Origin: Acanthococcus lagerstroemiae
Lineage: Eukaryota; Arthropoda; Insecta; Hemiptera; Eriococcidae
Assembly: GCA_031841125.1 (NCBI GenBank)
Contig: CM063108.1
Coordinates: 28,385,399-28,449,398 of the forward strand
Direction of reading: 5' to 3'
DNA: 64,000 nt
Part shown: piece by piece, positions 44,741 through 56,110 of the stretch
How positions within the stretch are numbered: the stretch's first letter is position 1
Layout of the letters: each line of letters begins with the position of its first letter
Translations under genes and position numbers: made by a program
The notes under the pieces: generated by a model
The model's input: only the letters and a program-made list of their open reading frames with translations
What the model was told of the DNA's origin: nothing
Databases searched by the model: none

Positions 44741-45523
44741 CACCCTAGCTGCTTCTCACTTCTGGCGAAGTAATTCGTCGCGTTCCTGCGACTGTGTACC
44801 GTATCAGGTCAGCGGAAGCTGCTTTTGACTCCCTTTCGTTCGTCGCGTTCATTTCGCGGCCAAAAAAGAATACCCGCGGCGTTCCGAATCACGGCGTGAA
44901 ACAGCCATACCGTGTATCGCCCGGGCCAAGATATTAGTAAAAATGCAGTATCCATGTACGGTATTTATATATTCTAATATAAATCCTGCCCAGCACTCGT
45001 AAACCTATAGTAACGTCCGGACATCGTCAGCGTCTGAAACGAGGGGATCCGGCCCTCGACGGCTCCTTTTAACGCACTTGAATATTTTCGTATATCACAT
45101 TCCCTCTGATTTTCGAAACAACGCCGGCAGATGAGCGTCCACAGCTGCGGCGGCAGTCGTGTCGCGAAAACCGTCGAATAGTATAGCGTCGTTGGGAACA
45201 CGGTATCTCGAGAAGGGTGTATCACAAAAGAACCATCGTCGTGTATCGATAATCGCATCGCCGACGAGCGTGTTTTCCGGTCCTCCGGCACCCTGAGTCG
45301 GCGACTCCGGAGAATCGTACCATCGAGTACAACTCGAACTTCCTACGGGTACACGGGGTACATTGGTATGTAGAGAACGAATCGTAAAAAGTCGAAGAAA
45401 ATCACTCGTGACGGTCGTGGGGTACGGCGGACAGCGGGACGTAAAACCCTCTCGCGGTGAGAAAAGGACGCCATTTCAAACGTATCTCGTACGCGGTTTA
45501 AACGTCGAGACGTAGTCCATGTG
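44741..45523. other. GC-rich, CpG-rich island (probable 3' UTR of the - strand exon)
   Basis: Base composition changes sharply from the AT-rich flanks to a GC-rich, CpG-containing island that continues to about 46350. The - strand frame at 44974-45291 lies downstream of the stop of the exon at 45524 and has no recognisable domain, so untranslated sequence is the simplest reading. Confidence 0.45.
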
Positions 45524-46054
45524 TCAGATAACGTCCTTCTCCAGGTAACCGTGGCGGAAGGTTCGCATATCGTCGTAGCCGATGTCGCCGTTGTGGCCGC
45601 CAGCCCCGAGGCCGCCGCCGCCGCCGCCGACTCCGCGATCGTTGTAGTCGTACGGGTCGTTGTAGGTCTTCTGCTGGGCCTGCGGACAGAAGTACTCGGT
45701 CGAGAGGTCACGCTCGTCGGCGACCGAGTATGACTGCAGGTCGCTGTGCACGATGATCTGCCGGTTGTAGCAGGCCATGCGATTGCGCGTCGCGCCGTTG
45801 TCGCTCACCGTCGGTATCTGCAGGTCGGCGAACGTGTTACGCTGCTGCTGCTGCTTTTTAGCGCGCTTCGAGGACGCCGATTTCTTGCGGTAACGGGAGC
45901 CGGACAGCTGGTTCGAGTCGGGCACGAGGTCGGCGCGAAAGGTGGACACGCGGCTGGAGCCGGTGCCGGCGCCGGTCAGCTCCGGCCGCGACTTGGTCGG
46001 CAGCACGCAGTCGGGTATGGAGACTTCGCTTTCGTAGATGGTTCGGCGTTTTTT
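45524..46054 (-). CDS. Probable terminal exon: cytoplasmic-tail-like protein, unidentified
   Basis: On the - strand a good acceptor (TTTTGTTTCAG) precedes a frame starting KKRRTIYESEVSIPDCVLP and ending YLEKDVI at a TGA (45524-45526), about 176 residues. Visible features: K-K-R-R at the very start, like a stop-transfer signal after a membrane helix; a basic cluster RYRKKSASSKRAKK followed by Q-Q-Q-Q; NTFADLQIPTVSDN; QIIVHSDLQSYSVADERDL; tyrosines in DPYDYNDRG; a Gly run; and a hydrophobic C-terminus (D-V-I) that could bind a PDZ domain. This looks like the intracellular end of a single-pass receptor or adhesion protein. The membrane and extracellular exons would lie at higher coordinates, beyond or within the satellites. 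I do not recognise the gene. Confidence 0.6.
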   Translation of the reverse strand, partial: KKRRTIYESEVSIPDCVLPTKSRPELTGAGTGSSRVSTFRADLVPDSNQLSGSRYRKKSASSKRAKKQQQQRNTFADLQIPTVSDNGATRNRMACYNRQIIVHSDLQSYSVADERDLSTEYFCPQAQQKTYNDPYDYNDRGVGGGGGGLGAGGHNGDIGYDDMRTFRHGYLEKDVI

Positions 46055-46239
46055 CTGAAACAAAACACACGCGTACGTTCGCGGTTACTATATGGGTGGA
46101 AAGTGGTGCGTGGGAAGCGGGAGAAACGAGCTAGGGATGGGGATGCTGGCTCCAGGAAATCTTGGTTTAGTTTCGGCTGCGAAAAGTCATGGGTGGCTCT
46201 CAGTTTACGAAGGATGGGTTTTTGATGCGACGTATTTTC

Positions 46240-49200
46240 GAGCGATTTCTCGAATTTCAACGCTGAGTTCGAATTCATTGCGCAAGGCGGCGAGGCTCCG
46301 TTTGTCGTCGCAGCTCAGTTTTCACGACTGCGGCGGTTATTCGTCTCGACAAATTGAGTAACATTCTGGAAATCTCGATCCCGAAGACTTCCGAAAGATT
46401 TTTCTCCCAAAAGAAGACATAATGTATGAAAATATTTTCAAATTTTTGAAAATCGAAAAAATTTAGTTAGCAATTGATTCCTACTCGCATATTCACGTAG
46501 ATTTCGAACTCGTTGCCAAAATTTGGCGGCGAAGCTCCTGTTTGCGGAGATACTCTCAATAAATTGGGTTAATTTGGTCAGAAAATGTTAATAGCTCAAT
46601 CTTTACGGTGGATTTGAATTTGTGTAACTTTCACTAGGACCCGGTGCCGAAGCTCTCCGAAAAATTTTTCACTCAAGAAAAGACACGACCAAGTATGGAG
46701 AAATTTTCAAAATTTTCGAAAATGAAAAAATTGATTTAACCACTGATTCCTATTCAAATTTTCACACTAGGTTCGAATTCGTTGCCTAAACTGGACGGCG
46801 AAGCTCCCATACGCTCAATAAATTTGGTAAAATTTGTCAAAAACGTCGCTACCTCAATCTCCACGGGGGATTTGAATTCGTCTCAAAAAATTTAGTAGCT
46901 AATAGCAATCACTAAGTCCCGGTGCCGAGGCTTTCTGAAAAATTATTCACCCGAAAAAAAAAACATGATGTAAATATGGGAAAATTCTCAAAATTTTCGA
47001 AAATGAAAAAAAAATAGTCATTTACTGGGTCTCAATTTTTCACGCCAAGTTCGAATTTGATGGCGAAGCTCCGTTGCCGAAATACCCTCAATAAATTCGG
47101 TAAATTTCGTCAAAAACGTCGCTAGCTCAATTTTCACCGTGGATTTGAATTCGTCTCGAAAAATTGAGTAGCTTTCACTAGGTCCAGGGACGTAGCGAAA
47201 AGTTTTTTTGTGAAGGGGCAAAAATTATGAATTCTTAAGTATCAAAATTTATTTGTATTGGCTAACAAAACTAAAAACTTTTTAGCTTGTTGAATTTTCT
47301 TCACTTTTGATCCATCTAATGAAATTTTCCAACTCCGACGGAGGCTTGAAGGACAGACTGCCTCTGTGCCCCAGGTTATTTTCGTGCATCCCGGTGTCGA
47401 AGATCTCCGAAAAATTTGTAACCCGAAAAAGGACATGATGCACGAGTAGACCATGGAGAAATTTTCATTATTTCGAAAATCAAAAAAACTAAGTTAAACA
47501 TTGATTCGTATTCAATTTTTGACGTTAAGTTCGATGAATTCGTTACGCAAATTTGGGAGCGAAGTTCCGTTGCCGAAAAACGCTCAATAAATTGGGTAAA
47601 ATTTGTCAACAACGTAGCTAGCTCAATTTTCACGACTAATTTGAATTCGTCTCAAAAACTGAGTAACTTACCCTAGACCCAGGGACGTAGCGAAGAGTTT
47701 TATTGTGAATGGGCAGAAATTGTTAACTAACTCTGCTCAAAATTCCCAACTATCAAAATTTGTTTGCATTGGCAAAAAAAAACAAAAAACTTTTGACTTG
47801 TTGGATTTTTTCAGCTTTTGATTTATCTAATAAAATTTCGCAACTCCGGCGGTCTGGGGGCAAGCTGCCCTCGTGCCTCCCATTAGTTTCCCTGAAAAAA
47901 GACATGTAATGGTATGGAAAATGTCCAAAATTTTCGAAAATCAAAAAAGCTGAGTCATTTGCTGGTTCTTATTCAATTTTTCACGCTAAGTTCGAATTCG
48001 TTGCCCAAATTTGATGGCGAAGCTCCGTTGCCGAAATACCCTCAATAAATTCGGTAAATTTCGTTAAAAACGTCGCTAGCTCAATTTTCACAGTGGATTT
48101 GAATTCGTCTCGAAAAATTGAGTAGCTTTCACTAGGTCCAGGGACGTAGCGAAAAGTTTTTTTGTGAAGGGGCAAAAATTGTGAAGTGACTCAACTCAAA
48201 ATTCTCAAGTATCAAAATTTGTTTGCATTGGCTAACAAAACAAAAAACTTTTTAGCTTGTTGGATTTTCCTCACTTTTGATCCATCTAATGAAATTTCCC
48301 AACTCCGGCGGAGGCTTGGGGCAGGCTGCCCCTGTGCCCCCCGTTATTTTCGTAGGTCCCCTTGTCGAAAATCGCTGAAAAATTTGTCACCCTAAAAAGG
48401 ACATGATGTACGAGTAGACTATGGAGAAATTTTCATTATTTCGAAAATCATAAAAATTAAGTTAACCACTAATTCCTATTCAGTTTTTGACGTTAAGTCG
48501 AATTCGTTACACAAATTTGGGAGCGAAGCTCCGTTGCCGCAAAACGTTCAATAAATTGGGTAAAATTTGTCAACAATGTCGCTAGCTCAATTTTCACGAC
48601 TAATTTGAATTCGTCTCGAAAATTGAGTAACTTACCTTAGACCCAGGGACGTAGCGAAGAGTTTTATTGTAAATGGGCAGAAAGTGTTAACTAACTCTGC
48701 TCAAAATTCCAACTATCAAAATTTGTTTATATTGCCAAAAAAAAAAAACTTCCGACTTGTTGGATTTTTCCAACTTTTGATTTATTTAATAAAATTTTGC
48801 AACTCCGGCAGAGGTCTGGGAGCAGGCTGCCCCCGTGCCCCCTATTATTTTCATCCCCGATTAAGTCTCGTTGCTGAAGATCTCCGAAAAATTTTTCACC
48901 CGAAAAAAGACATGATGTATGGAGAATTTTTCAATATTTTCGAAAACCAAAAATACTGAGTTAATCACTGATTCCTATTCAATTTTTCACGCTGAGTTCG
49001 AATTCGTTGCCCAAATTTTATAGCGAAGCTCCTTTGCGAAGATACACTCAATAAATGGATTAGAATTGGTCAAAAATCGTAGCAAGCTCGAATTTCACAG
49101 CGGATTTGAAATTTCACTAGGTCCCGCTGCCGAAGCTCTTCGAAAAAATTTTTCACTAGAAAAATTATATCGTGTAGAGTATAGAGAAATTTTCAAAATG

Positions 49201-50575
49201 TTCGAAAATCAAATAGCACTGAGTTAGTTACTGATTCCTATTTAATTTTTCACGCTCAGTTCGAATTCTTTGCCCAAATTTAGCGGCGAAGCTTCGTTGC
49301 CGAACACTCAATAAATTGGATACATTTGGTCAACAAATGTTGATACCTCAATTTTCAAGACTGTTTTTAATTTGTCTCGAAAAATTGAGTAACTTTCAGT
49401 AGGTCTCAGTGCCTAAACTCTCCGGAAAATTTTTCACTCGAAAAAAGACCTAATGTAGATAATACAGAGAAGTTTGTAAAATTTTTGAAAATCAAAAGAA
49501 CTGAGTTATTCACTTGATTCTTATTCAATTTCTGACGCTGAGTTTGAATTCATTACCCACATTAAGCGGCGAAGCTCCGTTGCCCATATACGCTCTTTAA
49601 ATTGGGTAGATTTGGTCAAAAATCGTCGCTAGCTCAATTTTCAAGACTGTTTTTCGTCTCGAAAAATTGATTAACTTTCACCAGGTCTCGGTGCCGGCGG
49701 TCTCCGAAAAAGGCTCTGATGTAGAGTATAGAAAAATTTTCAAAATTTTTCGTAGGTAAATCAAAAAAACTTAGTTAACCATTGATTCCTATTCAGTTTC
49801 TCGCGTTGAGTTCGAATTCGTTGCCCAAATTTGCCAGCGAAGCTCCATTGCCAAGATACGCTCAATAAATTCGGTATAATTTGTCAAGAAAGTCGCTAGC
49901 CTAATTTTCACGATTAATTTGCATTCTTCTCGAAAAATTGAGTAGCTTTCATCAGGTCCGGTGCCGAAGCTCTCCGGAAAATTTTTCGCCCGAAAAAAGA
50001 CTTGATGTAGAATATAGAGAAATTTTCGAAAAACAAAAAACTGAGTTATTCACTGATTCTTATTTAATTTTTCACGCTGAGTTTGAATTCAGTACCCACG
50101 TGAGGCAGCGAAGCTCCGTTGCAGAGATACGCACTTTAAATTAGGTAAATTTGGTGAAAAATCGTCAGTAGCTCAATTTTTACGGCGGATTCGAATTCGC
50201 CTCGAAGAACTGAGTAATTAGCATCCGCGCCAATCCTGTAGCTCTCCAAAACTTGTTTCGCCTCAAGACAGACATGATGTGTATGGAGAAATTTTCAAAT
50301 TTCGAAAAGATCAAAAATTTTGAATTAAAGACTGTTTTATACTCAGTTTTTTACGCTGTGTCCAAATTCAGTGTTCAAATTTAGCGGTTACACTTCGTTC
50401 CTGTAATAAGCTCGAAAATGTGGGAGAGATTGGTCAAAAAAGAAGTCTAGTTCTATTTTGACGACGGATTTGAATTCGTCTCGAAAAACTGAGTAATTAG
50501 ACCCGCGTCGACCCCGTAGGTCTTCGAACATTTTTGTGCCCCAAAAAAGACTCCTCGATTTATGGAGAAATTTTC
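46240..50575. repeat. Tandem satellite A, ~270 bp monomers, with higher-order units
   Basis: Monomers carry the landmarks TTCGAATTCGTTGCC, GGCGAAGCTCCGTTGCCGA, CAATAAATTGGGTAAATT, CGTCTCGAAAAATTGAG and CCGAAAAATTTTTCAC. The GCGAAGCTCC landmark recurs near 46529, 46800, 47063, 47560, 48020, 48526, 49024, 49287, 49570, 49836 and 50109. Most steps are about 265-285 bp, but from 47.06 to 49.02 kb they are about 460-505 because each monomer carries a ~210 bp insert. The first monomer begins right beside the GC-rich island. Confidence 0.9.
47185..48870. repeat. Insert copies amplified within satellite A (four copies)
   Basis: A ~200 bp segment starting CAGGGACGTAGCGAA and ending CCCCCGTTATTTTC occurs at about 47187, 47681, 48139 and 48644. 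Copies 1 and 3 are nearly identical, as are copies 2 and 4. This defines a ~960 bp higher-order repeat. The CAGGGACGTAGC start resembles a hAT-type terminus, and a TAGGTCC-like flank appears on both sides. Confidence 0.75.
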
Positions 50576-50616
50576 GGACATATGTAAGCGTATGTAAGTA
50601 TGTAAGGATGTAAGTA
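50576..50616. repeat. TATGTAAG-type microsatellite, left of foldback element
   Basis: Tandem TATGTAAG / GTAAGTAT words. The same microsatellite continues at 53533-53632, so the foldback element is inserted within it. Confidence 0.8.
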
Positions 50617-53532
50617 TACAGGGTTAGTCGGGTTTTCCTTCCGCCATTAGAAAACTAGTTTTTCGCGAAACCAGGTCCACGCGTTGTTTCGCCAGGCGAG
50701 CGGTCTCTTGAACAAGAATTTCATGGGAAATATTCGGGGAAAACTCCGATGGCTTTTGAAAAGTATTATCAAGAATCTTTCCGTTCTAGATCTCCAAAGA
50801 ATTTCATCTGAAATCTTCGAAAAAAATCTCCTATTTATTTGCGATAATTTTCGAAGAATTTCATAGGTCATCATTGCAAAATATCTCCAATGATTTCAGT
50901 CGAATTGAGTCAGAAATTCTAGGAAAAATCTCCAATAATTCCGGACAATGTTATCAAGACTCATCCAGAAGTATCTGTGATGATTTTGGAAGAAAAAATG
51001 TTGACGCTTTTTAAAGATTTTCGTCAAAAATATTCGGGGAAATTCACCAATAATTTCTAAGGAATTAATTGGAAATATTGGAGAAAAAATGTGATAATTT
51101 CCGGCGGATAATTTCATTGGAAATATTCAGAAAAATTCCAGTATTTTCCAAAGAATGTCCTCGAAAATCTTCGGGAAAATTTTCCGATAATTTTGAAAGA
51201 ATTGCATCTGAAATTTTCGGAAAACAACTCCGATAATTTCCGAACAATCACATCAAAAATTTTTGGGGGAAATTCCCAATGTTTCTCAGCAGAGTTCATC
51301 AGCATTCTACGAGGAAATTTCCTGACAAGAATCTTATAGGAAACATTCGGAGAAAAACTCCGTTCTTTTCTGATGAATTTCATCGAAAATCTTCGGAGAA
51401 AATCTCGAATGATTTTTAAGCAATTGCACTGTAAATTTCCGAGAAAAATTTCCAATAATTTCGGATATCTTTAGAACCAGTTTCCATTGTTTTCCGAAAA
51501 ATTTCATAAAACTTCTTCCAGAAAATTTCCTTATAATTTTTGAAGAATTTTATCGAAAGCACTTGGGGAATAACACCGAGAGTTTTGAAGAATTGTACTA
51601 AAAATCTTCAAAAAAACCTTTGATTATTTTCAAGAAATTTCATGGAAAATATTCGGGACGATTCCTTTGATTTTCGAAGATATTCCCGACGATCTTTATC
51701 GAAAATATTAAGGGTAAATTTCCGATCATTTTCCATGAATTTTATAGGACATCACTGAAAAACATTATCCAATGATTGCAGGAGAAATTTGTGGGATATT
51801 TTAGGAATGCTTTGCAATTATTCCAAATGCTTTTATCGGAAATCATTGCGAAGTACCTTTGATGATTCTTGCAGGTTTTCTTCAGAAATAACTATCTTGG
51901 AAACAACCGGAAATGAAAAATTTTCGATGAGATTCTTCGGAAATTATCGGAGTGGTTTTCCGAAAATTTCCGATGCAATTCTTTCAAAATTATTGGAAAA
52001 TTTTCCGCAGGATTTTTGGGGAAATTCTTTGGAAAATATTGGACTTTTTTCTGAATATTTCCGATGAAATTCTCCGGAAATCATCACATATTTTCTCTAA
52101 GATTTCTGATTAATTTTTCAGAGATCATTGGAGGTTTTCCCCGAAAATATTTGACGCAAATCTCTGAAAAGCGTGAAGATTGTTTCTGAGGATATCCTTC
52201 TAAAATCCCGAGAGTTTGTACTTCTTGATGATTCTTGATAAAATTGTTTAGAGATGTTTTCTAAAATTTCTGACAAAAGTCGCCTGATAAAATTGCTGGA
52301 TATTTTCCCGTACTATTGTCGCTAAAGTTCGTCGGAAATAATCTTTTGATAATTAAAGGAATCGTCGCGAATATTTTTCATAAAATTCTTTGGAAATAAT
52401 CGAAGGTTTTTTCTGAAGATTTTTGGTACGATTCTTCAAAACTCTTGATGTTCTTCCCCGAGTGCTTTCGACAAAATTCTTCAAAAATTATCAGCAAATT
52501 TTCTCCGAAAATTTCTATGAAATTTTTTGGGAAACAATGGGGATTTTTTCTAAAGATTTCCAAAATTATTGGAAATTTCCCCCGAAAATTTACAATGAAA
52601 TTGCTTGTAAAAATCACCCGAGATTTTGTCCGAAGCTTCACGATGAAATTCTTCGGAGATGATCGAACGTTATTCCAGAAGATTTTCGATGAAATTCATC
52701 AGAAACCATCGGAGTTTTTCTCCGAATATTTCCTATGAAATTCTTCAAAAATTGTCTGGAAATTTCCTCGAAGAATACTGACGAACTTTCTTGGACAACA
52801 TTGGAAATTTTTTCTAAGCATTTTCGATGAGATTCTTCAGAGATTATCGGAATTGTTTTCCAAAAATTCCGATGCAATTCTTTAAAAATTATCGGAAAAT
52901 TTTCCTGAAGATTTTCGAGGGGAAAACATTGGACTTTTTTCTGAATGTTTCTGATGAAATTCTTCGAAATTCATCACATTTTTTCTCCAAGTTTTTTGAT
53001 TAATTACTTAGAAATCATTGGATATATTGCCCGAACATGTTCGACGAGATTCTCTGGAAAGAATCAACATTTTTTATAAGGATATCCTTCCAAAATCATC
53101 ACAGATACTTCACGGTGATTTTTGATAAAATTGTTTGGAATCGTTGGAAATTTTTCCTAAAATTCCTGACAAAATTCGTCTGAAATCATTGCAGATATTT
53201 CTCAATTATGTCCGTTGAAATTCTTCGGAAATTATCTCAAATGTTTCCTGTATATAGGAGATTTTCCTCGAAGATTCCCGATGAAATTCTTTGGAGATTC
53301 AGAAAATTTTTCCGGAAGATTCTTGACAAAATTCTTCAAACGCCATCGGAATTTTCACGGAATATTTCTCATGAAATTCTTGACGAAGAGATCGCGTGCA
53401 ACAACGTGCACCTGGTTTCGCGAAAAACTAGTTTTCCTATGGTGGAAGAAAACCGACTAACTAGAAACTGGACAACTGGTTTCGCGAAAAACTAGGTTTC
53501 CTATGGCGGAAGGAAAACCGACTGACCCTGTA
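50617..53532. mobile_element. Foldback-type transposon (~2.9 kb) made of inverted arrays of a ~45 bp repeat
   Basis: The termini are inverted: TACAGGGTTAGTCGGGTTTT at the left; AAAACCGACTGACCCTGTA at the right. A GCGAAAAACTAG block lies inside both ends. The interior is a degenerate tandem repeat of about 45 bp (GATGAAATTCTTCGGAAATT, then ATCGGAAATTTTCCCGAAGA). It runs in one orientation from about 50700 to 51800 and in the opposite orientation from about 51930 to 53380. The right half also has a ~900 bp higher-order period (51925 against 52825). The right terminus carries its end motif twice (53411-53462 and 53477-53525). No transposase frame is present. The architecture resembles Drosophila FB / Galileo-type foldback elements. 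Confidence 0.8.
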
Positions 53533-53632
53533 CAAGTATGCAAGTGTATGTAAGTATGCAAGTACGTAAGCATGTGAGCATGTAAGTACGTATGTAAGTA
53601 TGTAGGTGTATGTAAGGATGTAATTATGTATT
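53533..53632. repeat. TATGTAAG-type microsatellite, right of foldback element
   Basis: About 100 bp of GTATGTAAG / GCAAGTACGTAAG variants directly after the foldback terminus. It gives way to satellite A sequence near 53633. Confidence 0.8.
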
Positions 53633-53994
53633 TACTGATTCTTATTCAATTTTTCATGCTGAGTTTGAATTCATTACCCACATTAGGCGGCGAAGCTCCT
53701 TTGCCGAGATACGCTCTTTAAATTGGGTAAATTTGGTCAAAAATCGTCACTAGCTCAATTTTTACGGTGGATTCGAATTCGTCTCGAAGATTTGAATAAC
53801 TTTCAACAGGTCTCGGTGCCAAATCTCTCCAAAAAATTTTTCATCCCCCCCCCCCAAAAAAAACAAACAAAAACATTAAGTAGAATATAGAAAATTTTTT
53901 CAAATTTTCGAAAATCAAAAAAACTGAGCTTGTTACTGATTCCTATTAAATTTTTCACGCTAAGTATGAATTCATTACCCGAATTTGGCGACTA

Positions 53995-54386
53995 CAGTAG
54001 TGTATCTGGGGTGAAACCATGGGGGGGGGTTGACTTTTCATTTTAAGGGTATTCCTTCGAAAAAAAAATTCATTTACCATAGTATAAAAACACGGACATT
54101 TTTTTTTTCAGTTTCAAAAGCTCATAGGTTTAAAAACAATTCATTCGTTTATTTCCGTTTCACGATAAAACAAAAACAAATTACAAAGTAACGACCTAAA
54201 AAAAATTCTAGTTGCCAACCTTAGGAATAAATTTCGATATTTTTTCACAATTTTCGGAAATTTTTCAAAAACAACATGTGCTAAATGAGCATATTTTTGT
54301 TATGCAAGGGTTTCACGGTTTTTAGAGCTTTTTTGGTCTTGGGGGGTGAACCCGGAACCCCTCCCCCCTTGAATACGCCCCCACTG
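53995..54386. mobile_element. CAGTGGCG-type MITE within satellite A
   Basis: The insert begins CAGTAGTGTATCTGGGG and ends GAATACGCCCCCACTG. The two ends are partly inverted, and a satellite monomer is interrupted. The target duplication is no longer clear. Confidence 0.6.
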
Positions 54387-55134
54387 AGCGGCGATGCCTC
54401 GTTGCCGTTCGCTCAGGAAATTGGATAAATTTGATCAATAAAATGTCGATAGCTCAAGTTTCACGGCTGATTTGAATTCGTCTCAAATAATTGAGTATCT
54501 TTCACTACGTCCCGTTGCCGAAGGTTTCCGAAAAATTTTTCACCCGGAAAAGGAAATTTTCAAAATGTTCGAAAATCAAACCAACTCAGCCACTAATTCC
54601 TGTTTAATTTTTACGCTGAGTTCAAATTCGTTGCCCAAATTTGGTTGCAAAGCTTCTTTGCGAAGTACATTCAGTAAATAGGATGGAGTTGGTCAAAAAT
54701 CGTCGCGAGCTCAATTTTCACCGCGGATTGTAATTTGTCTCGAAAAATTGAGGAACTTCCACTGGTCCCGGTGCCAAAGCTCTCCGAAAAATTTTTCACC
54801 CGAAAAAAATATGGTGTTGGTGGAGACATTTTCAAAATTTTCGAAAATCAAACAAAGTGAGTTAACCAATGATTCTTGTTCAAGTTTTCACGTGAAGTTC
54901 GAATTCGTTGCCTAAATTTGGCGGCGAAGCTTCATTACCTAAATACGCTCAATAAATTGGGTAAAATTTGTTAAGAACGTCTCTAGCTCAATTTTCACAA
55001 TTCATTTGAATTCGTCTCGAAAAATTGAGTAACTTTCACTAAGTCCCGATGCTGAAGTTCTCCGAAAAATAACATGATTTATGAAGAAATTTTCAAATTT
55101 TTAGAAATCAAAGAAGTCAAACTGATTCCTATAC

Positions 55135-55382
55135 CAGTTGAGTAGCCAGGATTTTCCCAAAGGCGGGGGAGGGAGCAAAATAAATTTTCAAGGGAGAAAA
55201 AGTAGTTTTTTTCTTTTTAAATCGTCGATATTAGAGGACTGTTTTATAAAAACAAAGGTAAAATTACTGCTCGAGCAAAAATTTTTCGAAAAAACGTGTT
55301 TCAAGGCGAAAAGTGCTCATTTTTACATATTTTATTTTCAGGTACCTTGGGGGCCAGTTCCTCCCCCTTGGCTACGCCATTA
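55135..55382. mobile_element. CAGTGGCG-type MITE within satellite A, decayed
   Basis: It starts CAGTTGAGTAGCCAGGATTT and ends CCTTGGCTACGCCATT, and is closely related to the element at 55454-55695. No clean target duplication was found. Confidence 0.65.
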
Positions 55383-55445
55383 ATTTCTACTGAAAGTTTC
55401 ACGCTGAGTTTGAATTTATTGCCCGAATTTGGCGGCGATGCGTCT

Positions 55446-55703
55446 GTGCGGAGCAGTGGCGTAGCCAGGATTTTTCCAAGGGAGGGGATCAGCAAAATTT
55501 TGTGTGAGGGAGTACACCTAATAGGAACTGTATGTTTTTACATTGACTATCAGTATGTTGTGCGTTTCAACTTCAATTATGCATGTAAATTTAAATCTCA
55601 TTTCGCGCATTTACCGTGATACTGCCAGCATATAAAAAATTCTCATCTCAAGGGGGGATTCATCCCCCTAATCCCCTCCCTTGGCTACGCCACTGGTGCG
55701 GAG
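55446..55703. mobile_element. hAT-type MITE with exact 8 bp target duplication in satellite A
   Basis: The element (55454-55695) has inverted termini CAGTGGCGTAGCCAGGA and CCTTGGCTACGCCACTG. The octamer GTGCGGAG stands at both flanks (55446-55453 and 55696-55703). Confidence 0.9.
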
Positions 55704-56110
55704 ATACACTCAATAAATATGGAACAATTGGTCAAAAATCGTTACTCGCTCAATTTTCACGACTGATTTGGATTCCTCTCAAAAATTGAGTAAGTTTCAC
55801 CAGGTCCCGTTGCCGAAGATCTCCGGGACATTTTTCACTCGAAAAAAGACGTAATTTATAGTATGGAGAAATTTTCAAAATTTTCGAAAATCAAAAAACC
55901 TGCGTTATCTTCTGATTCCGATTCAATCTTTTACGCTAAGTTCGAATTCGTTGCCCAAATCAGGCGGCGAAGATTCGTTACCGAACGCCCAACGGATTGG
56001 ATTAATTTGATCCAAAAATGTTGATAGCTCTATTTTCACTACTGATTTGAATTCATCTCGAAAAGTTGTGAATCCTTCACTAGGTCTCGATGCCGAGTTC
56101 CTGCGAAAAA

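Larger units (their letters stand above)
53633..56110. repeat. Tandem satellite A, second block
   Basis: The same ~270 bp monomers resume after the foldback element, with landmarks GGCGAAGCTCC near 53690, 54655, 54925 and 55435. They are split by several CAGTGGCG-type MITEs. The array decays and ends near 56110. Confidence 0.85.

Noticed and set aside
44974..45291. 105-codon - strand frame in the GC-rich island
   Set aside because: It lies downstream of the stop of the exon at 45524, has no acceptor of note and no recognised domain; GC-rich DNA often leaves frames open by chance.
45521..46225. Ala/Val-rich + strand frames over the GC-rich exon
   Set aside because: Antisense shadows of the GC-rich - strand exon (GCC/GTC runs opposite Gly and Asp codons).
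47018..48175. Two nearly identical - strand frames (47018-47221 and 47981-48175)
   Set aside because: They fall in successive higher-order satellite units; the repetition explains the similarity, and other monomers break the frame.
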